NCBI GenBank assembly: GCA_038231615.1 | Contig: JBBRLA010000009.1 | Span: 1 to 31,762, forward strand | Direction: 5' to 3' | Length of the DNA: 31,762 bases | Source: JBBRLA01 sp038231615 | Lineage (GTDB): Bacteria; Myxococcota_A; Polyangia; Palsa-1104; JAEUJZ01 | Shown: piece by piece, positions 17,395-25,915 of the stretch | How positions within the stretch are numbered: position 1 is the first letter of the stretch | Layout of the letters: each line of letters starts with the position of its first letter | Notes under the pieces: model-generated | Databases searched by the model: none | Told to the model about the DNA's origin: nothing | What the model saw: only the letters and a program-made list of their open reading frames with translations | Made by a program: the position numbers and the translations under genes

Positions 17395-18597
17395 ATGATG
17401 CAGGCAGTCTACCTATCTCACAATGGCATGACCGAGGCCCTGGGCCAGCGCCAGGTGCTGCCCTATCTGCGGGGGCTGAGCGCGGGCGGCGTGCGCATCG
17501 ATCTCTTTGCCTGCGAGCCGCCGGGGACCGGCCTGGACCAGACGGAGGGCCTGCGGCAAACGCTGCTGCAGGACGGCATTCGTTATACGCCGCTGCGGAG
17601 GCGTCCGTCGCACGGACTGAGATCCAAATTGCTCGACTGCGGGCAGCTCTTCCTGCGGGCGCTCTTGCGGGCGTCGATCGAGGGGATGCGGCCGCGGATC
17701 ATCCACGCGCGGAGCCACCTTCCCGGGGCAGTGGCCGCCGCGCTGGCGCGGATCTTTCCAAAAACCCCCTTCGTCTTCGACTGCCGCGGGCTGCTGGCAG
17801 AGGAGTACGCCGATCTCGGGCACTGGCGGCGGGGCGGGGTGGCCTAGCGAATGACCCACCGGGCAGAGGGGTGGCTTATCCGTCACGCCGCCCGGATCGT
17901 CGTGCTGACGGAGGCGTTGCGGCGCGAGCTGTGCGGGGCACTGCCCGATCGAAGCGACAACATCCTGGTCATCCCGTGCTGCGTCGACACGGATCGGTTC
18001 CGGCCGGATGCGCTGGCCCGGGCGAAGCGGCGGGCGGAGATCGGGGTCGGAGAGGGCACCCGACTGGTGGCGTTCGCCGGCGGGATCTCGCGCTACGATC
18101 TGCCCGCCACCGCCAGGCTGATCGCCCAGTTGCGCCGCCGCGGGGACGCGCGCCTGCTGCTGGTGACCCGCGACGACCCTGGGTCGCTCCTGTGCGCGCT
18201 CGGCGAGGCGGGATGCGGCCAGGCGGTGCACGTGGTGAGCGCCACGCCCGACGAGGTGCCTGGGTGGCTGGCCGCCGCCGACCTGGCCGTGTCGCTCCTG
18301 CGAGACTGCCGCTCGTCGATCGCGGCCTCGCCGACCAAGGTGGCGGAGGCACTGGCCGCGGGGCTGCCCACGGTGATCAGCCAGAACGTCGCGGAAAACA
18401 ACGGCCTTTTGGGGGCGGGCATCCTGGTGATGCCGCCCGGAGACGCGGGCCCTCATTCGTGCGCGGAAGCGGTCCAGGCCCTCTTGCGGGAGCCGGCGGC
18501 GGCGCAAGCGGATGCCAGGGCGGCGGCGGTGCGTCACTTTTCCCTTTTGCAGGTCGGCATCGCCCGCTACCGGACCCTGTACGAGCAATTTTCATGA
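17395..18597 (+). pseudogene. GT4-family glycosyltransferase split by an in-frame amber codon
   Basis: One continuous 401-codon frame interrupted by a single TAG at 17845-17847. The upstream part (17395 to 17847, about 150 aa) is the N-terminal Rossmann half (VYLSHNGMTEALGQRQVLP, FVFDCRGLLAEEYADLGHW). The downstream part (ATG 17851 to 18597, 248 aa) continues with MTHRAEGWLIRHAARIVVLTEAL, the donor half, and SSIAASPTKVAEALAAG. From memory of the family, the context GHWRRGGVA-stop-RMTHRAE matches a place where homologues carry an aromatic residue, usually Tyr, so one base change (TAC/TAT to TAG) would explain it. The break is inside the N-terminal domain, not at a domain border. Options: nonsense pseudogene, sequencing error, reinitiation at the ATG six bases after the start of the TAG (no Shine-Dalgarno seen), or readthrough. 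Flanking gene spacing remains operon-like. Confidence 0.8.
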
Positions 18598-19844
18598 ACA
18601 TTGTCGTACCCATTGCCACGGTCGTGATGATCGGCCCGATCTTCATCGCGCTGCTCCTTTTCGGCATCCCCTCTCTTGCCAGGAGGCGTTTGCTGGGCGT
18701 GGTCCTGCTGGCTTTCGCCATCCGGCTGACCCTGGCGACCGGCCTGGAGGCTTTCCCTCGGGCCCGCATCTTTCACGACGACGCGAACGGATACGAGCGC
18801 AACTCCATTGCCCTGTCGCGGTACTGGGAAGGAACAGGCCCCCCGATCATCCGTTCCTGGGCGGGTATGTACAACTACGGGTACCTTTACGTCGGCGGGG
18901 CGCTTTGTTACCTCTTCGGCAATTACCCGTTGCACCTGAGCGCGTGGAATTCCCTTTTCGGCGCGCTCAGCGTGATCATCGTGTATCGGCTGGCGGCGGC
19001 ACTTTTCCATCCGGCGGTCGCCATGCGTTCGGCGCTGCTGATGGCGTTCATGCCCTCGATGATTCTGTGGAGCGCAGTGGCCATCAAGGATCCGCTCATG
19101 GTCCTTCTGGTATCAAGCTCGCTCTATTTGTATATTCTGTTGCGTCGTCGGTGGTCCCTGATCCAGAGCTTGGTCTTCGCCGGACTGGTTATCGCGATCT
19201 TCTTCATTCGCTTCTATGTCACCTACTACATCGTCATGTCGATCGTGGCGACGGTGATCATGGGGCGTGCCCGGGACGGCCTCAATCCCGGGCGCAATCT
19301 TCTCGTGCTCGCCGCCCTCCTGGGCGTGGTGGCGCTTTCCGGGCTCGGTCGCGACTTCAGCGAGGGCCTGGAGGGGGCCCATCTGGATCGGGCCGCCAGC
19401 TTCCGTGTTGGCATGGCGAACACCGCCAACTCGGGGTTTGCCCGGGATCTGGACGTGAACTCACCCAGCGGTCTGGCCATGGCCTTGCCCTTGGGCCTGG
19501 CCGTGCTCTTCTTCGGCCCGCTGCCCTGGCAGATGAAAGGCACCCTGCCGATCCTGATGCTGCCGGAGATGCTCTTCTGGTGGTCGCTGACGCCCTCCCT
19601 GTTCCGGGGCTTGCGCTTCGCGGCCCGGCATGCCTTCGCGCGCGTCTCTCCGGTGCTGGTTTTCTGCGCCTCGCTCTCGATCTTCTACGCCATCACCCTG
19701 GGAAACGTCGGGGCCGCCGTCAGGCAGCGGGCGCAGATCTTCGTCTTCCTCTTCGTTTTTGTGGCCCTTGGCCAGTACCTGAAAGAGTGCCGACGGAGGG
19801 GCATCGATCCGTCCCTCCTTCTGCGCCCGCAGGTGAGGCCGTGA
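18594..19844 (+). CDS. Multi-pass membrane protein, candidate Wzy polymerase or GT-C glycosyltransferase
   Basis: 416 aa. The start ATG overlaps the previous stop (ATGA), giving MNIVVPIATVVMIGPIF. I count about ten hydrophobic helices. A loop after the second helix holds FHDDANGYERNSIALSRYW with clustered Asp residues and a Trp, and further on comes AVAIKDPLMVLL. This layout resembles GT-C fold (GT39/ArnT-like) proteins and also O-antigen polymerases; I cannot decide between them. Position in the middle of an EPS cluster otherwise lacking a polymerase makes Wzy a reasonable inference. The C-terminus ends in a short basic cytoplasmic tail. Confidence 0.7.
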   Translation: MNIVVPIATVVMIGPIFIALLLFGIPSLARRRLLGVVLLAFAIRLTLATGLEAFPRARIFHDDANGYERNSIALSRYWEGTGPPIIRSWAGMYNYGYLYVGGALCYLFGNYPLHLSAWNSLFGALSVIIVYRLAAALFHPAVAMRSALLMAFMPSMILWSAVAIKDPLMVLLVSSSLYLYILLRRRWSLIQSLVFAGLVIAIFFIRFYVTYYIVMSIVATVIMGRARDGLNPGRNLLVLAALLGVVALSGLGRDFSEGLEGAHLDRAASFRVGMANTANSGFARDLDVNSPSGLAMALPLGLAVLFFGPLPWQMKGTLPILMLPEMLFWWSLTPSLFRGLRFAARHAFARVSPVLVFCASLSIFYAITLGNVGAAVRQRAQIFVFLFVFVALGQYLKECRRRGIDPSLLLRPQVRP

Positions 19845-19857
19845 GAAGGAGCATCTG

Positions 19858-21756
19858 ATGTGCGGCATTTTTGGTACGTTTGGCGCACCCCATAGGGGTC
19901 TCGATGACGCATCCCTGGCTTTGGCCATGGGCGCGCTGAATCACCGCGGCCCGGAAGGACGCGGAGTGGTCCGGACCTCGGGGGTGATGCTGGGGCATAC
20001 CCGGCTGCGGATCATCGATCTGACCGAGGCCGGGGCGCAGCCCATGAGCAGCGCCGACGGCTCGGTGCGGGTGACCTTCAACGGCGAGATCTACAATCAT
20101 CAGCGACTCCGAGAAGAACTGCGCTCGCGGGGCCACGTGTTCCGGTCCCGCTGCGACACGGAGGTCCTGGTACACGGCTACCTGGAGTGGGGCGAGCGGC
20201 TGCCCGAGCGCCTGGACGGCATGTTCGCGTTCGCGATCTGGGACGAGCGAGAGCAGCAGTTGATGCTGGCCCGGGACCGGGCAGGGGAGAAGCCCCTCTT
20301 CTATGCCTACGATGATGCGACCGGGGTGCTGCTCTTCGCCTCCGAGATCAAGGCACTCTTCCCTCTCGGGGCGCCGCTGCGCATCCGCGGGCAGGGACTT
20401 CCCATGCTGCTCGGGTTCGGCTATGTGCCGGCGCCACACACCTTGTATCAGGGGATCGAGCAGCTTCCGCCCGCCACCTCGTTGATCATCACGCCGGGGA
20501 ACGCGCCGCGCATGCAGGTATACTGGAAGATGCCCTTCGCCGAGGAACCCCAGGCGACGCTGACCACCGAGGCCAAGGAGCGGGTGCGTCATCTGGTCGT
20601 CGAGTCGATCCGCAGCCGTCTGGAGGCGGATGTACCCCTGGGGGCCTTTCTTTCCGGCGGGATCGACAGCTCGATCATCGTCGCCGTCATGTCGCAGCTC
20701 TTGAATCGGCAGATCAAGACGTTCTCGATCGGCTTCGCGGGCGATGCGCGCTTCGACGAGACGCGCTACGCACGCATGGTCTCCCAGGCGTTCGGGACGG
20801 AGCACGTGGAGTTCGTCATCGAGCCACAAGGTCTGGACATGGGCCAGCTGATCGGGGAACTGGTCTGGCTGCACGACGGGCCCTTCGGGGACTCCTCGGC
20901 GATCCCCACCTACATCGTCGCGAAGCTGACCCGCGAACACGTCACAGTGGCGCTGACGGGGGACGGTGGCGACGAACTCTTTTGCGGCTACGCCCGGCTG
21001 ATCGCAGCCGAGGCCGCGGAGCACATCCCGGCACCCGCGCTGCGTATCGCCAAGTGGATCGGGCAACGTCTGCCCGGCGCGGCCTTCGAGCGATCGCCGC
21101 TGGCGCGGGCGAACCGTTTCCTCAGCGTGGCGGCCTTGCCGCTGCCCGATCGAGTCGCCCGCTGGAACTCCATGTTCCTGTCGGACCTCGGCTCGCTCCT
21201 GAGACAGGACGTGCAGGAGCAGATCGATCTGGAAGATCCGCTGAGCTGGCAGCGCGCCATCTTCGCCGGGCTTCGTGGGGCCAGTCCGCTGGCACAGGTC
21301 CTGCAACACAACTTCACGACCTATCTTCCCTACGATCTTCTGGTGAAGGTCGATCGGGCGGCGATGGCGCATTCCCTTGAGACGCGTGCGCCCTTCCTGG
21401 CGACCGGCCTGATGGAGTACGCCGCGACCTTGCCGAACAGCTACCGGCGGCGTGGGCTCTTGACCAAGCGGATCTTGCGAGAGGCGTTCGCAGACCTCTT
21501 GCCGCCGCAGATTTGCTCCCGGGGGAAGATGGGATTCGGGATGCCCCTGGGGACCTGGTTTCGCGGCGCGCTCCGAACGTACCTGCTGGATCATCTGGGG
21601 CCGTCGGCCCGCATTTACGACTACCTGGACCGGCGGACTGTCGCTTCGTACCTGTCGCAGCACCTTCTGGGGCAGGAGGATCACAGCCACCGGCTGTGGA
21701 CGCTCCTCACCATGGAGATCTGGCTTCGTGCGCTGCCGCAGTGGGGAAGCTCATGA
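19858..21756 (+). CDS. AsnB-like glutamine-dependent amidotransferase, second copy
   Basis: 632 aa, a normal AsnB length. AAGGAG at 19846-19851 is a good ribosome binding site. The N-terminal glutaminase domain starts Met-Cys2-Gly-Ile and has NHRGPEG, VTFNGEIYNHQRL and CDTEV; the synthetase domain has the PP-loop SGGIDS at 266-271 and TGDGGDELFCGY. It differs clearly from the first copy (shorter and without its inserts), so the two are not a recent tandem duplication. Known: AsnB homologues occur in many EPS/O-antigen clusters. Inferred: amidation of a uronic-acid or similar carboxyl in the polysaccharide or its precursor. It overlaps the next gene by ATGA. Confidence 0.88.
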   Translation: MCGIFGTFGAPHRGLDDASLALAMGALNHRGPEGRGVVRTSGVMLGHTRLRIIDLTEAGAQPMSSADGSVRVTFNGEIYNHQRLREELRSRGHVFRSRCDTEVLVHGYLEWGERLPERLDGMFAFAIWDEREQQLMLARDRAGEKPLFYAYDDATGVLLFASEIKALFPLGAPLRIRGQGLPMLLGFGYVPAPHTLYQGIEQLPPATSLIITPGNAPRMQVYWKMPFAEEPQATLTTEAKERVRHLVVESIRSRLEADVPLGAFLSGGIDSSIIVAVMSQLLNRQIKTFSIGFAGDARFDETRYARMVSQAFGTEHVEFVIEPQGLDMGQLIGELVWLHDGPFGDSSAIPTYIVAKLTREHVTVALTGDGGDELFCGYARLIAAEAAEHIPAPALRIAKWIGQRLPGAAFERSPLARANRFLSVAALPLPDRVARWNSMFLSDLGSLLRQDVQEQIDLEDPLSWQRAIFAGLRGASPLAQVLQHNFTTYLPYDLLVKVDRAAMAHSLETRAPFLATGLMEYAATLPNSYRRRGLLTKRILREAFADLLPPQICSRGKMGFGMPLGTWFRGALRTYLLDHLGPSARIYDYLDRRTVASYLSQHLLGQEDHSHRLWTLLTMEIWLRALPQWGSS

Positions 21757-23036
21757 CAGAAGTGGTCGTGCGCAAAAGCCGTCCAAGGACCGTGGTGCGC
21801 ATCATCGACCGGTTGAACGTGGGGGGTCCGGCGATCCACGCCGTGCTCACGGCAGCACGGCTCGCTCCAGACGAGTTCCGCACCATTCTGGTTCACGGGG
21901 ACATCGAGCCCGGAGAAGGGGATATGGGCTATCTGCTCCGGCAATATGGGGTAAAATCTATCCATATCCCCGGCCTCTCGCGCGAGCTGCGCCCGCTGAA
22001 GGACGTGCGCGCGCTTATCAGGCTCCTCCGTCTGATGAGAGAAGAGCGACCCGACGTGGTACATACCCACAAGAGCAAGGCCGGACTTATCGGGCGCCTG
22101 GCGGCGGTGGTGGCGGGGGTCCCGGTGCGCATCCACACTTATCATGGCCACGTACTCTCGGGTTACTTCGACAAAGGACGAACCACGGGCTTGCTCTGGA
22201 TGGAGCGGGCGCTGGCCCTGCTGAGCACGCGGCTGATCACTCTGTCCGAGGAACTGCAGGTCGATCTCTGCCGGGGACTGAAGATCGGGGATCGAGAACG
22301 CTTCCGCGTCATTCCGCTGGGGCTGGATCTGGCGCCGTTCAGGTGCGCGGAGCGCGAACGGGGGGCGCTGCGAAGGGAGCTGGGCCTTCATTCGGACTGC
22401 CGGTTGATCGGGATGGTCGGTCGCATGGTGCCGGTCAAGGATCACGCCACCTTCCTTCAGTCCCTGGCGGTGCTTTGTCGCGAACGATCGAATGTCCACG
22501 CCGTGCTCGTCGGGGGAGGAGAACTGGAGGGGTTCTTGCGCGCCAGGGTGGCGGAACTGGGCCTTTCCGGTCGCGTCTCCTTCCTCGGCTGGCGGCGCGA
22601 CTTGCCGAGGATCTACGCGGACCTGGATCTGCTGGTGTTGACGTCTCGGAACGAGGGCACTCCGGTCGCCGTCATCGAGGCCATGGCGGCAGGAATCCCG
22701 GTTGTCGCGACCGCGGTCGGCGGGGTCCCGGACGTGCTTCGCGAACGCGGCGTCTTGATTCCACCAGGCGATGAGGTCAAGCTGACCCATGCGATGGCCA
22801 GCGTGCTGGACAGCTCGGTGATCACGGCGCAGGCGCGCGATCCCGGGCGCCGCGACGTGATTTGTGCCGAATATGGAATTGACAGGCTCTGCGCGGATCT
22901 GGCAAGGCTGTATCATGAGGAGATCTGCAAGCATCAGGGCACGGAGAGGCCGCGACAGGGGCCGGCGGCACGAACCGGGGTGATCCCGGGCCACCCGCTC
23001 AGTCGGGTGTTGTCATCGCCGGGGCAGCTTGAGTAA
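21753..23036 (+). CDS. GT4-family glycosyltransferase
   Basis: 427 aa; start overlaps the previous stop (ATGA). Features: VVRIIDRLNVGGPAIHAVL in the N-terminal half, DVVHTHKSKAGLIGRLAA and IHTYHGHVLSGYF, IGMVGRMVPVKDHATFLQ at the start of the donor domain, and EGTPVAVIEAMAAG as the E-x7-E element. The HGHVLSGYF and HKSKAG motifs are characteristic of the EPS-cluster subgroup related to GlcNAc or fucosamine transferases, but I cannot assign a donor. The C-terminal about 35 residues are Arg/Pro/Gly-rich and look disordered. Ends with TAA, then a 39-bp gap to the next gene. Confidence 0.9.
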   Translation: MTEVVVRKSRPRTVVRIIDRLNVGGPAIHAVLTAARLAPDEFRTILVHGDIEPGEGDMGYLLRQYGVKSIHIPGLSRELRPLKDVRALIRLLRLMREERPDVVHTHKSKAGLIGRLAAVVAGVPVRIHTYHGHVLSGYFDKGRTTGLLWMERALALLSTRLITLSEELQVDLCRGLKIGDRERFRVIPLGLDLAPFRCAERERGALRRELGLHSDCRLIGMVGRMVPVKDHATFLQSLAVLCRERSNVHAVLVGGGELEGFLRARVAELGLSGRVSFLGWRRDLPRIYADLDLLVLTSRNEGTPVAVIEAMAAGIPVVATAVGGVPDVLRERGVLIPPGDEVKLTHAMASVLDSSVITAQARDPGRRDVICAEYGIDRLCADLARLYHEEICKHQGTERPRQGPAARTGVIPGHPLSRVLSSPGQLE

Positions 23037-23075
23037 GGTGAATGGAAACAAGATGATCACTGGAAGGAAGAGCAC

Positions 23076-24038
23076 ATGCGCTATTTGATCACCGGCGGTG
23101 CCGGATTCGTCGGCTCTCATCTCGCAGAGGAACTCCTCAGGAAGAGCCATGAAGTATATGTAATCGATGATCTGAGTACCGGAACGATCAACAACATCCG
23201 CCACCTGAAGACCCACGATCGCTTCCACTATGTCATCGATAGCTGCGCCAACCGGCCCCTCATGGCGGAACTGGTGGATGGGGTCGACGTCATTTACCAC
23301 CTGGCTGCGGCAGTGGGGGTCAAGCTGATCGTGGAGAGTCCGGTGCGCACCATCGAGACGAACATCCGCCTGACCGAGTACGTGCTGGAGGCGGCCAACA
23401 AGAAGAAGAAGCCGGTCTTCATCGCCTCGACGTCGGAGTGCTACGGCAAGAGCGAGCAGTTTCCGTTCCGCGAGGAAGGCGACCTCGTGCTGGGTCCTTC
23501 GTCCAAGGGGCGCTGGTCGTATGCGTGCTCCAAGCTGATCGATGAGTTTCTGGCCATCGCCTACTTTCGCGAGCGGCGCCTGCCCACGGTGGTCGCGCGG
23601 CTCTTCAACACGGTCGGCCCCAGACAGACCGGCCAGTACGGCATGGTGGTGCCGACCTTCGTCCAGCAGGCGCTGGCCTCGACGCCGCTGACCGTTTATG
23701 GAGACGGCAAACAGTCCCGCTGCTTCACCCATGTCACGGATGTGGTGCGGGCGTTGATCGGACTCATGGAGCGTCCCGACGCCTACGGGCAGGTGTTCAA
23801 CATCGGCAACACCCACGAGATCACCATCCTGGAACTGGCGCAGCAGGTGATCAAGCAGACCGACTCGCGCAGCGACATCGTTTTCATCCCGTACGAGAAA
23901 GCCTATGAACCGGGGTTTGAAGACATGCCGCGCCGCGTACCCGATTGTGGCAAGATCCAGGGGCTGATTGGCTGGAAGCCGACCATCGGTTTGCAGCAGA
24001 TCCTGAATGACGTGATCGAGTATTGCCGCCGTTCGTGA
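23076..24038 (+). CDS. NAD-dependent sugar-nucleotide epimerase/dehydratase (extended SDR)
   Basis: 320 aa. GGAAGGAAG at 23062-23070 is a strong ribosome binding site. The N-terminal nucleotide-binding motif GGAGFVG lies at residues 7-13, and the catalytic pair is Tyr149-x3-Lys153 in YACSK, with an upstream Ser/Thr in ASTSECYG. RLFNTVGPRQ, GDGKQSRCFTHVTDVV and VFNIGN are typical of UDP-sugar epimerases and of UDP-glucuronate decarboxylases. Known: this class makes activated sugars such as UDP-galactose, UDP-xylose or UDP-galacturonate; which one applies here cannot be read from the motifs. If the product is a uronate, it would be a natural substrate for the AsnB-like enzymes (inference). Confidence 0.9.
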   Translation: MRYLITGGAGFVGSHLAEELLRKSHEVYVIDDLSTGTINNIRHLKTHDRFHYVIDSCANRPLMAELVDGVDVIYHLAAAVGVKLIVESPVRTIETNIRLTEYVLEAANKKKKPVFIASTSECYGKSEQFPFREEGDLVLGPSSKGRWSYACSKLIDEFLAIAYFRERRLPTVVARLFNTVGPRQTGQYGMVVPTFVQQALASTPLTVYGDGKQSRCFTHVTDVVRALIGLMERPDAYGQVFNIGNTHEITILELAQQVIKQTDSRSDIVFIPYEKAYEPGFEDMPRRVPDCGKIQGLIGWKPTIGLQQILNDVIEYCRRS

Positions 24039-24080
24039 CCCGACGTGCAGCAAGCTCGGTAAGCAACGAGAGGATCTTCC

Positions 24081-25880
24081 GTGTCTCGCTACCTGATGGG
24101 TTTTGGTTTTGCGCTTCTGGTCTCCATGGTCCTCACTCTTGTCGTGCGCAAGGGCGCGCACCGTCTGGGCCTTTTTGCCCCTCCACGAGGCGATCGATGG
24201 CATTCTCGCCCAACCGCTCTTTTTGGCGGGCTCGGGATCTATGGGGGCTTCATCATTACCTATCTGGTGGAGAGGCTGGCCGGTCGCACCGGAGGTCACG
24301 ACGAAAGAACGGCGGTCCTTCTTTGCTGCGCGACCTGGATGTTCGTGCTGGGCATTGTCGACGACAAGGTCCGCATCAAGCCGCACACCAAGCTCATCTT
24401 CCAGGTCATCGGCGCCGCTCTGTTCACCAAGTATGGACTTCGCCTTCACTGGTTGCCGAGCGACATCCTGGATGAGGGGCTGACCATCTTCTGGCTGGTT
24501 GGCGTGACCAACGCGCTCAACCTGCTCGATAACATCGACGGACTGGCGGGAGGCGTGGCGACCATCGGGTCGATCTTCCTGGTGTACCTGTGCCACAGCG
24601 CCGATCAGCCAGAGTACGCGCTGCTGGCGGCGACCTTCGGCGGCGCGGTCTGCGGGTTCCTGTTCTTCAACTTCAATCCCGCCTCGATCTTTATGGGGGA
24701 TTGCGGGAGCCTTTTCCTTGGCTTCTTCCTGGCGGGTATCTCGCTCATCAACACGCAGCCGGGGGGGCGCCGGAACTTGCTGGCTGTCCTGGTCGTGCCC
24801 GTGCTGCTTCTGCTTCTGCCGATTCTGGATACCACCCTGGTGACGATCAGCCGCAAGTTCGCGGGCCGCCCGATCTCCGCAGGCGGGCGGGATCACACCT
24901 CCCACCGATTGGTGGCCCTGGGTCTTTCCGAGCGAACCGCCACCTTGACCCTCTGGGCGCTGGCCGCCCTGTGCGGCGGTGTCGCCGTGCTGGTCCGCAA
25001 CCTGGAGTTCTTCCTCGCCCTGGCCGTGGTGGTCGTGCTGGCCATCGGCTTGATCTTTGTCATGGTCTTTCTGGGGCAGGTGCAGGTCTATGAACCCGTC
25101 CTCGACAAGGACAAGGTCCGCGGGCTGACCTTGCTGCCCACGCTGGCAGACTTCGGATACAAGCGTCGTGTGTTCGAGGTGGCCACGGACGTGGTGATGA
25201 TCCTCTTCTCCTACTATGTCGCCTTCCTGCTGCGCTTCGAAGGGGGCCTGCCCCAGCCGTTCTATGGACAGTTTCTCAAATCGGTGCCGGTCCTTCTGTG
25301 CGTACAATTGGGGGTGCTGCTCTTTTTCGGCCTGTACCGCGGGGTCTGGCGCTACACCGGCGTGGCGGATCTGATCCTGCAGCTCCGCGCGGTCTTGATG
25401 GCCGTGTGCGTCTCGGCGTTGCTGGTGCTGATCGAGTTCCGTTTTGCCGGGTTCTCCCGCGCTGTCTTCGCCATCGACGGAATGTTGCTGCTCCTGTGCA
25501 TTTGTGGCAGCCGGCTCTCGTTTCGCCTGATGCATGCCTGGATCGCCCGGCGGCGTCAGCCCTCTGGGGCCCGGCGGGTCCTCATCTACGGCGCCGGCGG
25601 GCGAGGAGAGATGGTCCTGCACGAATTGCAGAACAACCCTGAGTTGAAGATGGTACCCGTGGGCTTCGTCGATGACGATCCCCAGAAGTACGGCCGGGTC
25701 ATCTATGGCCTTCGTGTGCTCGGCTCGGCGGCAGAACTGAGCATCCTGTTGGATGAAGAGGACATCTCCGAAGTGGTGATCTCAACGGCCCGGCTCGCCG
25801 ACGACCGGATGAGCCATGTCGAGAGCGTCTGCCTGCAGATGGGCGCCCCTGTCCGGCAGATGAGGGTCTCGCTGGAGTGA
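24081..25880 (+). CDS. Fusion: WecA/MraY-type sugar-1-phosphate transferase plus CapD/PglF-like N-terminal half
   Basis: 599 aa from a GTG at 24081 with AGAGGA upstream. Residues 1 to about 330 are a polyprenyl-phosphate sugar-1-phosphate transferase: VDDK with D94-D95, NLLDNIDGL (D150, D153), FMGDCGS (D207) and the DHTSHRL loop, all hallmarks of the WecA/MraY superfamily. From about 360 on the sequence resembles the membrane and Rossmann part of CapD/WbpM/PglF: four hydrophobic helices, LRFEGG, LYRGVWRYTG, then VLIYGAGGRGEMVL and VGFVDDDPQKYGR. It stops after this domain; the SDR dehydratase catalytic domain is absent. Inferred: the initiating enzyme of repeat-unit synthesis on undecaprenyl phosphate, with a sugar-nucleotide or NAD-binding appendage of unknown role. 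Last gene of the cluster, convergent with the next, 35-bp gap. Confidence 0.88.
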   Translation: MSRYLMGFGFALLVSMVLTLVVRKGAHRLGLFAPPRGDRWHSRPTALFGGLGIYGGFIITYLVERLAGRTGGHDERTAVLLCCATWMFVLGIVDDKVRIKPHTKLIFQVIGAALFTKYGLRLHWLPSDILDEGLTIFWLVGVTNALNLLDNIDGLAGGVATIGSIFLVYLCHSADQPEYALLAATFGGAVCGFLFFNFNPASIFMGDCGSLFLGFFLAGISLINTQPGGRRNLLAVLVVPVLLLLLPILDTTLVTISRKFAGRPISAGGRDHTSHRLVALGLSERTATLTLWALAALCGGVAVLVRNLEFFLALAVVVVLAIGLIFVMVFLGQVQVYEPVLDKDKVRGLTLLPTLADFGYKRRVFEVATDVVMILFSYYVAFLLRFEGGLPQPFYGQFLKSVPVLLCVQLGVLLFFGLYRGVWRYTGVADLILQLRAVLMAVCVSALLVLIEFRFAGFSRAVFAIDGMLLLLCICGSRLSFRLMHAWIARRRQPSGARRVLIYGAGGRGEMVLHELQNNPELKMVPVGFVDDDPQKYGRVIYGLRVLGSAAELSILLDEEDISEVVISTARLADDRMSHVESVCLQMGAPVRQMRVSLE

Positions 25881-25915
25881 CATCAGCGCGGGTCGATGGG
25901 TCGACTGGTTCCAGT

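Noticed and set aside
25881..25915. A bidirectional terminator between the fusion gene and the S66 peptidase gene
   Set aside because: The 35-bp gap holds only short GGGTCGA direct repeats and no stable stem with a T-run.
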